Positions 1 through 6,944 of a stretch of 12,126 nt of DNA are shown here, in pieces (position 1 is the first letter of the stretch; each line of letters starts with the position of its first letter). This DNA is from CAYUYM01 sp964449305 (GTDB lineage: Bacteria; Bacteroidota; Ignavibacteria; SZUA-365; CAYQST01), in contig CAYUYM010000111.1 of assembly GCA_964449305.1 (NCBI GenBank), forward strand, positions 1 to 12,126, read 5' to 3'. The translations under genes and the position numbers were made by a program. The notes beneath the pieces were generated by a model that saw nothing but the letters and a program-made list of their open reading frames with translations, did not search any database and was not told the origin of the DNA.

Positions 1-492
1 GTGTTCATGGGATCGGTTTAGAAGGTGGCACTGGTGCGAGAGAAAGCGCCTGGATGGTCTGAATCTAGGAAAGTTTCCTGCCAAAAACCACCATTTCTGA
101 CCGATTCTTGAACGCCGGATGGAAATGCCAGTTGAGTACTGCTGGAATCGGACTTCCGCATTCCCCTTGCAGAGCGCGAGAGATTGCAGCCGGAACTCGA
201 TCAAGCGATGACGACCGTCGGCGAATGTCCACCAGGTGGCGCCCTCAAAAAACCACCACCCGCGCCACCATCACCGGACAAAACGGTGGAACCATGTTTT
301 GGAAAGCCACCGTCAAAAAACGCCCAAAACGCCATTTCGCCAGAAAGTTCTTGCGGACAAAATGGTATGTGGTCCCCGTGAGTCATTGATTTTTCGTGAG
401 GCGACTCTGGCCAGATATCGATCTCATTCACCATGGAGCTGCCAACGTTGTCATGAACGCTCAGTCCCCCGCGCCAGCCCGACGTGATGACC
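1..492. other. non-coding or unrecognised region downstream of the ABC operon
   Basis: No gene is supported here. Short open frames exist on both strands, but none has a recognisable domain, a plausible start or a conserved-looking composition. The stretch is visibly less GC-rich than the rest of the window. Between about 80 and 370 it has several A-tracts next to CCACC or CGCC motifs, for example AAAAACCACC near 84 and AAAAAACCACC near 246. A short word, GGACAAAAYGGT, occurs near 277 and again near 355. I looked for a terminator for the minus-strand ABC operon that ends at 493 and saw no convincing GC hairpin followed by a T-run. The region could be a decayed gene, a decayed mobile-element end or spacer. 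Confidence 0.4.
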
Positions 493-1572
493 TCACTGCC
501 GCATGACAAGCGTGATGACGTTCTCTCCATTGACGTGGGTGTGGTTCACACTGCTGCAGCGGCCCCGGATGAGGCGGATTGCGATCTCCGTGTCCTCGTC
601 GGGTTCATCGAAGGGATTGTGGGAAGCGCCCGCGCTGCGGCACGTGAGCTCCACGCTTCCATCCTTCTCCGAGTAGGAAAGCCCCACGTGGATGTCCGTG
701 AAATCCTTCTGCAGGGACAGGAGCTCCTCCGCGATGTGGACCACGTGACTCCTGAGCTCCCGACCGATCATGTGCTTTTCGCAGAAGCGCTCCATCCCGG
801 CCTGCATGGCATAGAGATCGTGATTGCGTGAGGTGATCGCATGGCTGTAGCTTCGGATGCGGTTGATGAAGGCGCGTGATTTCTCGCGCACGGGATGGTC
901 GAAGATCTGCGCCGGTGTCCCCTCCTCGTAGATCACGCCCTCGTCCATGTAGAAGACGCGCGAGGAGATGCTGCGGGCGAACTCCATCTCGTGCGTGACG
1001 ATCATCATCGTCATGCCTTCGCGGGCGAGGCGGCGGATGACGGCGAGCACCTCGCTCACCATGGTGGGATCGAGCGCCGAGGTGGGCTCGTCGAAGAGCA
1101 GGATCTCCGGCTCCATCGCCATGCACCGCGCAATGGCGACGCGCTGCTTCTGCCCGCCCGAGAGCTCGTCGGGAAAGGCGTCCACCTTTTCCACGAGACC
1201 GACGAGCTTGAGCAGCTCCACCGCCCGTGCGTCTGCCGCCGCGCGCGTGAGGCCGCGCAGCGTGATGGGCCCGATGGTGAGGTTGCGGAGCACGGTGAGA
1301 TGGGCGTAGAGGTTGAACGATTGAAACACCATGCCCATGCGTTGACGCAGCCTGGGCACGTCGGTCCTCCGATCGAGAAGCTCGATGCCGTCGATCGTGA
1401 TGCTCCCGCCGGTGGGCGTTTCGAGCAGGTTGAGGCAGCGCAGCAGCGTGCTCTTGCCCGTGCCCGATGGACCGATGATGGAGATCACCTCACCCCTGCG
1501 GATGTCGGCTGTGATGTCCTTCAGCACCGTGAGGTTGCCGAAGCGCTTGGAAAGATTGCGGATCTGGATCAT
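493..1572 (-). CDS. polar amino acid ABC transporter ATP-binding protein with C-terminal HATPase-like extension
   Basis: This is the 359-residue cytoplasmic ATPase that would power uptake by the permease encoded just upstream. It has a complete nucleotide-binding domain in residues 1-240: Walker A GPSGTGKST (34-42), Q-loop Q84, signature LSGGQ (137-141), Walker B ILLFDE (157-162) and switch histidine H194. The sequence is typical of the GlnQ/HisP polar amino acid group. The ATG at 1572 is chosen because it overlaps the permease stop codon as ATGA, implying translational coupling, and because the protein then starts at the usual MIxIxNLxK. The open frame continues upstream inside the permease gene in a shadow frame, which is not used. 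Family members usually end near residue 245. Here about 115 more residues follow, and 270-359 resemble a degenerate RsbW/HATPase_c_2 fold (EELL near 282, NPFD at 319-322, NGENVITL at 348-355). That tail assignment is inference. Confidence 0.95.
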   Translation of the reverse strand: MIQIRNLSKRFGNLTVLKDITADIRRGEVISIIGPSGTGKSTLLRCLNLLETPTGGSITIDGIELLDRRTDVPRLRQRMGMVFQSFNLYAHLTVLRNLTIGPITLRGLTRAAADARAVELLKLVGLVEKVDAFPDELSGGQKQRVAIARCMAMEPEILLFDEPTSALDPTMVSEVLAVIRRLAREGMTMMIVTHEMEFARSISSRVFYMDEGVIYEEGTPAQIFDHPVREKSRAFINRIRSYSHAITSRNHDLYAMQAGMERFCEKHMIGRELRSHVVHIAEELLSLQKDFTDIHVGLSYSEKDGSVELTCRSAGASHNPFDEPDEDTEIAIRLIRGRCSSVNHTHVNGENVITLVMRQ

Positions 1573-3836
1573 GAGCGTGCCAGGGGATCGTGGGACGGGC
1601 GTTTCCTCCGGGGATCGACGGAGATCTCGATACGCCCGAGCGCCCAGGTGAGCAGCCAGGCGAGGATGAAGTAGATGACGGCGGCCATGATGAGCGGGAA
1701 GAAGGCATCGAAGGTCCGGCTGCGGATGATGTCGCCCGCCTTGGTCAGGTCGTGCACGGCGATGTAGCCGACGATGGACGTCATCTTCACCAGCGAAATG
1801 AACTCGCCCTTGTACACGGGCAGCAGATGCCGCATGGCCTGGGGCAGGATGATGTGGATGAAGGTCTGCACCCTGGTGAACCCGCCGGCGATGCCCGCCT
1901 CCGTCTGCCCCCGGTCCACACTCTCGATGGAGGTGCGGAACATTTCCGACACATAGGCGGCGAAGTTCAAGCCGAAGGCGATGATGGACACAAGCACCGG
2001 GTCGATGTTCACCGAGGCAAACACCACGTAGTAGATGATCATCAGCAGCACCAGCACGGGGATGCCGCGCAGCAGGGAGATGTAGCCCGCCGCGGTGAGC
2101 GCCATCCACCGCCGCTTCGACATGCGCATCGCACAGATGCCGCCGCCAAGGATGGTGCCGAGCAGCGCGGAAAGAAGCGAGATGATGATGGTGACAAGGA
2201 GGCCGTCGAGGATCAGCATCCAGCGGTCCTCCTTGATGATGTTGCTGTGGAAGCTGTCCATGAACGTCTCCACGAAGGACTTCCTCTCCCGCGGTGCCAC
2301 GGGAGCGGCCCCACCAGTCACCGATGGGTCGATGTTATCGCGCCGCGCCAGGATGCTCACACCGGAGGCGTAGTATGGATCGGAGAAATCGATCTGCTTC
2401 CGGCGTTCCTCCGTGATCATCATCGAGGCCGTGATGATGTCGATCTTGTTGGTGGAGATGGAGGCGATGAGCGCACCGAACTGCAGGTTCACCGGCACAA
2501 ACGTCCGGCCGATGGAGGCGGCGAAGCGCATGCAGATCTCGATGTCGAAGCCCATAAGCGCGCCGTTCTTGATGAAGGAGCAGGGCATGCCCAGGTCGCT
2601 GACGACGCCCGCGTGGAGCACGCCATTGGCGCCGCTGTCGGGGATATCGGGCAGCACATCCTGCCGCCTCGTGATCCACCGGTCCACGATGTCGTCGTAC
2701 ACGCCGTTGGCCCTGATCTCGCGCAGCCAGGCGTTGAACTGCTCGCGCAGCGCGGTGCTCTCCCTGTTGAAACCGGCGGCGATGTCCACCACGAACACAT
2801 CCTTCGCGAGGATGGCCAGATCCGGGTAGGAGTCGAGGATCTCGGGTGTCGCCATGTGGTCGAAGAACCCGCAGTCCACCTTGCCCGAGGTGAGAGCGAT
2901 CAGGAGATCCGTGTTGGTCTGGAACTCGAGGATCTCCGCATCGGGCCAGGTCTTTGTGGCATACGCGTCATGGATGGACCCGAGGAGGACGCCGATCTTC
3001 CTGGTGCGGATGTCGTCGACAGTCATCATCAGGCCACCGGCCTCGGGGGCCGCCGGCGTGGCACCTGCAACAATCGCGGCGATGCCGCTCGGATAGTAGG
3101 ATTCGGAGAAGAGGACCTTCTTCGCGCGCTCCTCCGTGATGGAGAGCCCGGCGCCGATCACGTCCACCTTGCCGGCGATGAGGGCCGGCAGCATGGCGCC
3201 GAATTCCATGTCCACGATCTCAATCGACATGCCGAGCTTCCTGGCGACGCGTGTCGCGAATTCCACATCGAAGCCGACCACCTTCCGATCGGCATCCATG
3301 AAGGACATGGGCTCGGTCACCGCCGCCGTGCCGAAACGCAGCGTGCCGTTGGCGCCGTCGAGCGGAATGTCGGGCATGGGAGTGGGAGCACCTTTGGCCG
3401 GGAACCAGCGCTTCATCATGTCGTCGTAGGTGCCATCGGCCTTGAGCTCCGCCAGCGTGGCATCGATGGCCTGCTTCAGCGCGGTGTTGGAAAGCTGGAC
3501 GGCGAAGCCGTACTGATCGTCGGCGAGCAGTTCCGGGAGCACGACGAGGCCGTCGTTCTTGCCCGCGATGTTTTTGAGCACGGGCAGGTCGTAGACCGCG
3601 GCGTCGGCCTTGCCGTGCTGCACTGCCAGGGCGCAGTCGAGCACGGTGTTGTAGTACTCGATCCTCGCGTCGGGAAAGCGCTTGAGCACGCTCTGATCGG
3701 CGACCGTGCCGGTGGGGACGGCGAAGGTCCGGCCGCCCTCGAGTTGCGCGAGGCGGGTGATTCCCGCGTCATCCGAACCGCATCCCGCCACGGCGAACGT
3801 CAGTGCCGTGAGCATCAGGAGAAGATGGTGTTTCAT
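1569..3836 (-). CDS. amino acid ABC transporter: lipoprotein with two permuted substrate-binding modules fused to permease
   Basis: The 755-residue protein combines ligand capture and the membrane channel of a polar amino acid importer. It begins with a lipoprotein signal peptide (lipobox AVAGC, Cys19). Binding-protein lobes follow in the order lobe 2 (about 25-145), lobe 1 (160-258), lobe 2 (268-388), lobe 1 (400-498). The ligand-contact residues of this family are present twice: arginine in ITEER (R237, R478) and aspartate in lobe 2 (D83, D326). The permease (about 540-740) has several hydrophobic helices and the ATPase-docking EAA loop (about 646-667: EAG, G, FIHIILP). The ATG at 3836 is the only start that gives the signal peptide. 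No Shine-Dalgarno is visible. The stop overlaps the ATPase start by 4 nt, so the two genes form an operon. Usual relatives encode binding protein and permease separately. The amino acid transported cannot be read from the sequence. Confidence 0.93.
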   Translation of the reverse strand: MKHHLLLMLTALTFAVAGCGSDDAGITRLAQLEGGRTFAVPTGTVADQSVLKRFPDARIEYYNTVLDCALAVQHGKADAAVYDLPVLKNIAGKNDGLVVLPELLADDQYGFAVQLSNTALKQAIDATLAELKADGTYDDMMKRWFPAKGAPTPMPDIPLDGANGTLRFGTAAVTEPMSFMDADRKVVGFDVEFATRVARKLGMSIEIVDMEFGAMLPALIAGKVDVIGAGLSITEERAKKVLFSESYYPSGIAAIVAGATPAAPEAGGLMMTVDDIRTRKIGVLLGSIHDAYATKTWPDAEILEFQTNTDLLIALTSGKVDCGFFDHMATPEILDSYPDLAILAKDVFVVDIAAGFNRESTALREQFNAWLREIRANGVYDDIVDRWITRRQDVLPDIPDSGANGVLHAGVVSDLGMPCSFIKNGALMGFDIEICMRFAASIGRTFVPVNLQFGALIASISTNKIDIITASMMITEERRKQIDFSDPYYASGVSILARRDNIDPSVTGGAAPVAPRERKSFVETFMDSFHSNIIKEDRWMLILDGLLVTIIISLLSALLGTILGGGICAMRMSKRRWMALTAAGYISLLRGIPVLVLLMIIYYVVFASVNIDPVLVSIIAFGLNFAAYVSEMFRTSIESVDRGQTEAGIAGGFTRVQTFIHIILPQAMRHLLPVYKGEFISLVKMTSIVGYIAVHDLTKAGDIIRSRTFDAFFPLIMAAVIYFILAWLLTWALGRIEISVDPRRKRPSHDPLARS

Positions 3837-3937
3837 GAACGTTGTGGAGTGGTTGATGGAAGGTCCCCGGTGGAACATGAGGAAAAACGCGCGGAGAAGC
3901 AAGGCGACGTCCCCACCGCCATCCCGTGCCATCTTCG

Positions 3938-3945
3938 TATCTTTC
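3938..3945 (+). promoter_or_regulatory. candidate -7 box upstream of the TrmO gene
   Basis: TATCTTTC matches the Bacteroidota -7 consensus TAnnTTTG except for the last base. The identical octamer occurs upstream of the VOC gene on the minus strand. It lies about 30 nt before the ATG at 3976, which would give a short leader and argues for that start rather than the ATG at 3949. No TTG was seen at the expected -33 distance, so the call is tentative. Confidence 0.3.
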
Positions 3946-3975
3946 TCCATGACCTTCCACACTCCCCCGTTTCCC

Positions 3976-4764
3976 ATGACGCCCATCGGCACCTTCACCA
4001 CGGCCTCCATCCACCCGCAGGATGCCCCACGGCAGGCGGTGCTGGCGCGCGACAGCATCGGCACGGTGGAGCTGCTGCCTGGCCGGAACTTTGAACAGGC
4101 CCTCCGCGACCTTGCGGGCTTCGATCGCCTCTGGCTCGTCTTCCTCTTCCACCACAACCAGCACTGGCGGCCGACCACGCAGCCGCCAGGCTGGCCGCAC
4201 CGCGTCGGCGTCTTCGCCTCGCGCGCGCCGTACCGCCCCAACCCCATCGGCCTCTCCTGCGTGCGCCTCGTCGCCATCGACGGTCTCCGCATCACCGTGG
4301 CGGAGCACGACCTGCTCGACGGCACACCCATCCTCGACATCAAACCCTACATCCCCTACGCCGATGCCTTCCCCGATGCACGCGCCGGCTGGGTGGACGA
4401 GCGCCACCTCCCCACGCATGAGATCCGCCACACCAGCGAGGCTCTCGCCCGCCTCCAGTGGCTCGAACTCCACCATGTGCATCTGCGCCCGTTCATCAGC
4501 GCGCAGCTCCGCGACACGCCCACCGATGGCTCGCGCAAGCGCATCACCAAGGCACCATCCCCCGGCTCCGACAGCGGGGGCTTCGTCATCGCCTGGCGCA
4601 CCTGGCGCATCGTGTATCATGTGGACCGCGATGCGATGATCGTCACCATTCTCACCATTCACTCGGGATACTCCGCGGCTGAGCGCAGCTCCCCCGGGGA
4701 CGATCCGTACCACGACAAACTCCTGCACGCCGCATTCACGGCACGCTTCCCTTCCGACACGTGA
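3976..4764 (+). CDS. trmO: tRNA (N6-threonylcarbamoyladenosine37-N6)-methyltransferase, TrmO/TsaA family
   Basis: The 262-residue protein belongs to the TrmO (TsaA, UPF0066) family. It uses S-adenosylmethionine to methylate t6A37 of tRNA-Thr to m6t6A, a modification next to the anticodon. The family pattern is clear: IGTF at the N-terminus, PRQ (18-20), the hydrophobic strand DRLWLVFLFHHN (50-61), the signature GVFASRAPYRPNPIG (78-92) and LLDGTPILDIKPYIPYAD (113-130). The C-terminal half (about 195-250) matches the second domain seen in E. coli TrmO, and the length is similar to that protein (235 residues). The ATG at 3976 is preferred because homologues start a few residues before IG; an in-frame ATG at 3949 would add nine residues. 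No Shine-Dalgarno is present. The gene is divergent from the ABC operon and convergent with the serine hydrolase. It is probably a housekeeping gene unrelated to its neighbours. Confidence 0.93.
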   Translation: MTPIGTFTTASIHPQDAPRQAVLARDSIGTVELLPGRNFEQALRDLAGFDRLWLVFLFHHNQHWRPTTQPPGWPHRVGVFASRAPYRPNPIGLSCVRLVAIDGLRITVAEHDLLDGTPILDIKPYIPYADAFPDARAGWVDERHLPTHEIRHTSEALARLQWLELHHVHLRPFISAQLRDTPTDGSRKRITKAPSPGSDSGGFVIAWRTWRIVYHVDRDAMIVTILTIHSGYSAAERSSPGDDPYHDKLLHAAFTARFPSDT

Positions 4765-4814
4765 ACGCACCGGCCACCGATCACCCGCGCGTCATCGCTC
4801 CATCCGCCGTGAAC

Positions 4815-6092
4815 CTATCGTTTGATCAGCATCCGTCGCTCGTTGCCGGCGTGGATCACGTACACGCCGGGCACCCAGCCTGTTGCATCGATGCGGTGCG
4901 TCGTCAGCGCACTCCCGGTCCAGACGGAGCGCCCCAGCGCATCGGACACGCGAAGCCCCCATGCCGCCTGATCGGCCGCAGGCTCGATTGTCAGCAGTGT
5001 TGTCACCGGATTCGGATACACGCGCAGCATGTCCGCACCGTCGGGCGGCTCCACGCACAGCGGATCGCCGGGCAGGGCTTCCAGGAGCTGCTGGGCGACG
5101 AGTGCCGCCGAGCCGGGCGTTTCATTGGTGAGCACGGCGATCACCACCTTCTGCGCCGGCAGATACATCATCTGGGAGTTGTACCCACGGATGCTCCCGC
5201 CGTGCAGCCACACCGTGCGGCCTGCAAGCTGCTTCTCGCTGATGCCGAATCCATACCGCCCCGAACCGACAAAGGTGGTCATCTCCCGCAGTGATTCGTC
5301 GCGGAGCACACGACCACCGAAGAGCGCGGCGTACCACTGCGCCATCTCCCCCGATGTGGAGACCATGGCCCCGGCACACCAGGCGGCACTGTTGAGCGAT
5401 GTCCGCGCCGTGCCGGAGATGTCGGCCCCTCCGGTCCATGGATGGGCGACTGTGCCCACAACCGCCTCATCCACATCCATCACGGTGCTGTCGAGACCGA
5501 GCGGCACGAGGATGCTGTCCCGCAGAAAGCCGGCGAAGGGACGGCCCGTCACCTGCTCCACGATCATCCCCACCAGGATGTAGTTCGTGTTGGAGTACTC
5601 CCACGATGTCCCGGCAGGGAAATGTGGCGGCCCCACCCAGGCAAGCACCTCATCATGTGTGAAGACCCTGTCGGGATTCGCGAGGATCGTGTCCGCATAC
5701 CCCTGGATGGCATTGACATCGGCCAGGCCGCTCGTGTGGTTGAGAAGCTGGCGGACGGTGATGTCGGGATCGATGTTGCGATGCGGTGGGAGCAGGATGC
5801 GGAGCGGATCATCGATGCGGACCCGGCCGCCTTCCACACACTTCATGAAGGCCGCGGCGGTGAAGAGCTTGCTGTTGCTGCCGATGCCGAACACCATGTC
5901 CGGCGCCACCGGCGTCCCCGGATGTGAGCCACCGGCAGTGCCCTGCCACAGCGTCCGTCCCGGCACCAGCACAGCCGCGCTGATGCCGGGGATCTTCTGA
6001 TCGGCCCGCATGCTGTCCACGACGCGCTGCAGCCGTGTCTGCAGTCCGGGATCAAGCACCTGCGCAGATGCCGGGGCGATGAGCACCCACAC
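4815..6092 (-). CDS. secreted class C beta-lactamase-like serine hydrolase with T9SS sorting domain
   Basis: From the GTG at 6092 the product has 425 residues, but the true start is unresolved. The catalytic domain (about 15-340) has the penicillin-binding/class C beta-lactamase triad of motifs: SNSK with nucleophile S72 and K75, YSN (166-168) and HGG (297-299). LLNHTSGL (116-123) is typical of the EstB/Pab87/D-aminopeptidase group, so it could be a peptidase or esterase as easily as a beta-lactamase. Residues 356-425 form a type IX sorting domain (YPNP, DALGR, GVYVI, ending IKR), implying transport across the outer membrane. The residues before APASAQ are hydrophobic. In frame the signal peptide continues upstream as REALHAALLLVWVLIAPASAQ and directly into the tandem repeat array, where no in-frame ATG is visible on the near side of the gap. 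An ATG at 6394 lies in the matching repeat frame beyond the gap. Confidence 0.88.
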   Translation of the reverse strand: MWVLIAPASAQVLDPGLQTRLQRVVDSMRADQKIPGISAAVLVPGRTLWQGTAGGSHPGTPVAPDMVFGIGSNSKLFTAAAFMKCVEGGRVRIDDPLRILLPPHRNIDPDITVRQLLNHTSGLADVNAIQGYADTILANPDRVFTHDEVLAWVGPPHFPAGTSWEYSNTNYILVGMIVEQVTGRPFAGFLRDSILVPLGLDSTVMDVDEAVVGTVAHPWTGGADISGTARTSLNSAAWCAGAMVSTSGEMAQWYAALFGGRVLRDESLREMTTFVGSGRYGFGISEKQLAGRTVWLHGGSIRGYNSQMMYLPAQKVVIAVLTNETPGSAALVAQQLLEALPGDPLCVEPPDGADMLRVYPNPVTTLLTIEPAADQAAWGLRVSDALGRSVWTGSALTTHRIDATGWVPGVYVIHAGNERRMLIKR

Positions 6093-6096
6093 CAGT

Positions 6097-6120
6097 AGAA
6101 GCGCTGCATGCAGCGCTTCT
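6097..6120. repeat. perfect 24-bp palindrome at the array edge
   Basis: Positions 6097-6120 are a perfect inverted repeat with no spacer: the half AGAAGCGCTGCA is followed directly by its reverse complement. Its right 17 nt are identical to the end of the 24-bp repeat variant at 6318-6341, so it is a boundary copy of that unit. On the minus strand it also encodes part of the hydrolase signal-peptide frame (EALHAALL). With no loop it is more likely to act as a DNA dyad or cruciform than as an RNA hairpin. Confidence 0.85.
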
Positions 6121-6173
6121 CGGATGCCTGCGTGCAGCGCACGGATGCCTGCGTGCAGCGCACGGATGCCTGC

Positions 6174-6273
6174 NNNNNNNNNNNNNNNNNNNNNNNNNNN
6201 NNNNNNNNNNNNNNNNNNNNNNNNNNNNNNNNNNNNNNNNNNNNNNNNNNNNNNNNNNNNNNNNNNNNNNNNN
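6174..6273. other. assembly gap (100 N)
   Basis: A run of exactly 100 N lies inside the tandem repeat. A round 100 is the common placeholder for a gap of unknown size, so distances and reading frames across it are not reliable. Repeat phase on the two sides implies that at least 11 bases of one 24-bp unit are missing, plus any whole number of units. Confidence 0.97.
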
Positions 6274-6386
6274 CTCGGATGCCTGCGTGCAGCGCACGGA
6301 TGCCTGCGTGCAGCGCACGGATGCCTGCATGCAGCGCTTCTCGGACGCCTGCGTGCAGCGCACGATCGATCTGCACCATCGCCCGG

Positions 6387-6758
6387 TCACACATGCTGGT
6401 CCAGAAGGATCATGTTGCCGTCGGGATCGGACAGCATGAGGCTGGCGGGGCCGATGGTGGCCTCGTCGGCCTCGCTCAAGAATGCCACGCCCTGCGCGCG
6501 GAGATGACGCTGGATCTCCCGCACGTCTGTGAAGTCCGCCACCGGTGCGGCGTTCTGATCCCAGCCGGGGTTGAAGGTGAGGATGTTCCTTTCGAACATG
6601 CCCTGGAACAGGCCGATCACCGCATCCCCGTTCTTCAGGATGCACCAGTTCTGCGCCACATCACCGGCGAAATCCATGAATCCGAGTGAGTGGTAGAAGG
6701 CACGCGATGCGTTGATGTCCCTGACGGCAAGACTGATGGAAAATGCTCCGAGTGTCAT
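6387..6758 (-). CDS. VOC (glyoxalase/bleomycin resistance/dioxygenase) family protein
   Basis: The 123-residue protein has the vicinal oxygen chelate fold pattern: a first beta strand and helix with ISLAVRDINASRAFYHSLGF (8-27), a central VIGLFQGMF (47-55) and a terminal strand DPDGNMILLDQ (111-121). The fold serves metal-dependent lyases, dioxygenases and binding proteins for small electrophiles or antibiotics. The reaction cannot be read here, and a canonical metal-binding histidine in the first strand is not evident. The ATG at 6758 is chosen because it starts directly at the first strand and is preceded by GGAG five bases upstream (6764-6767), one of few clear ribosome binding sites in the window. 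A longer open frame upstream lacks conservation. The gene is divergent from the AraC regulator across a palindrome-rich region. Its stop lies within 8 nt of an ATG that is in frame with the downstream repeat array. Confidence 0.9.
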   Translation of the reverse strand: MTLGAFSISLAVRDINASRAFYHSLGFMDFAGDVAQNWCILKNGDAVIGLFQGMFERNILTFNPGWDQNAAPVADFTDVREIQRHLRAQGVAFLSEADEATIGPASLMLSDPDGNMILLDQHV

Positions 6759-6814
6759 GGAGGCTCCGTTGAATGGTGGTGTTGGGTGGATGACGAGGTG
6801 GCTGGTGATCGTGG

Positions 6815-6845
6815 GAAAGATACCGACCGATGGTGGCAGTCGCAA
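6815..6845 (-). promoter_or_regulatory. candidate promoter of the VOC gene
   Basis: On the minus strand, TTG (6845-6843) is followed after 20 nt by TATCTTTC (6822-6815). This fits the Bacteroidota arrangement of a -33 TTG and a -7 TAnnTTTG, apart from a final C. It leaves a leader of roughly 50 nt before the ATG at 6758. The same octamer lies upstream of the TrmO gene. Confidence 0.45.
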
Positions 6846-6856
6846 TGCCATGCAGT

Positions 6857-6870
6857 CGCATCCTGATGCG
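6857..6870. promoter_or_regulatory. inverted repeat, candidate operator 1
   Basis: CGCATC and GATGCG face each other across 2 nt. The loop is too short for an RNA hairpin, so a protein-binding dyad is the more natural reading. It lies about 12 nt upstream of the candidate VOC -33 element and about 200 nt upstream of the AraC start. Confidence 0.4.
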
Positions 6871-6871
6871 T

Positions 6872-6884
6872 CCTGTCACACAGG
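6872..6884. promoter_or_regulatory. inverted repeat, candidate operator 2
   Basis: CCTGT-cac-ACAGG is a perfect 5-bp dyad with a 3-bp centre, one base away from the previous inverted repeat. It contains TGTCACA, related to the GTGTC/GACAC half-site of the 6915 palindrome. Confidence 0.35.
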
Positions 6885-6913
6885 GTATGGGACACGAACC
6901 ACGTGGAACGGGT

Positions 6914-6944
6914 TTGACACGCGTGTCATGATCCGCGTACTTTG
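6914..6944 (+). promoter_or_regulatory. candidate promoter of the AraC gene with overlapping palindromic operator
   Basis: TTGACA (6914-6919) is followed after 18 nt by TACTTTG (6938-6944). This reads either as a sigma70-like -35/-10 pair or as a Bacteroidota-like -33/-7 pair one base short. The perfect 14-bp palindrome TGACACGCGTGTCA (6915-6928) covers the upstream element and the spacer, where a bound regulator would block or contact RNA polymerase. The box is about 120 nt before the AraC start. Regulation by AraC itself or by another factor is inference. Confidence 0.45.

Larger units (their letters stand above)
6097..6362. repeat. 21/24-bp tandem repeat array interrupted by an assembly gap
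   Basis: Left of the gap are the palindromic edge copy, complete 21-bp units at 6121-6141 and 6142-6162, and a partial unit at 6163-6173. Right of the gap are 2 nt of a unit, 21-bp units at 6276-6296 and 6297-6317, a 24-bp variant at 6318-6341 and a diverged 21-bp unit at 6342-6362. The order suggests a higher-order period of 21+21+24 = 66 bp. Each 21-bp unit contains the core GGATGCCTGC, and the junction between units forms a short hairpin, CGTGC-AGC-GCACG. All unit lengths are multiples of three. On the minus strand one frame reads RALHAGI repeatedly, the 24-bp variant adding one Glu. The array has no unique spacers and is not a CRISPR. Confidence 0.9.

Noticed and set aside
184..381. Short proline-rich open frame in the left region
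   Set aside because: There is no domain, no Shine-Dalgarno and a non-ATG start, and overlapping frames are equally open. There is not enough support to call a gene.
1590..4094. 834-codon open frame on the plus strand antisense to the ABC permease gene
   Set aside because: It is exactly antisense to a gene with clear domains, is rich in His, Gly, Asp and Arg, and has no recognisable domain. Long antisense frames are expected in GC-rich genes.
3769..4770. 333-codon open frame on the minus strand antisense to TrmO
   Set aside because: TrmO on the plus strand has all its family motifs. The antisense product has shadow-like composition and no domain.
4765..4814. Bidirectional terminator between the convergent TrmO and serine hydrolase genes
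   Set aside because: No stable stem or T-run can be found in these 50 bases.
6097..6362. Possible CRISPR array
   Set aside because: The repeats are directly adjacent with no unique spacers, and no cas genes are nearby.
6010..6689. Cys/Ala-rich repeat proteins on the plus strand across the array
   Set aside because: The 21-bp unit has no stop in several frames, so open frames there are automatic. The minus-strand RALHAGI frame is better preserved between units and joins a real signal peptide.
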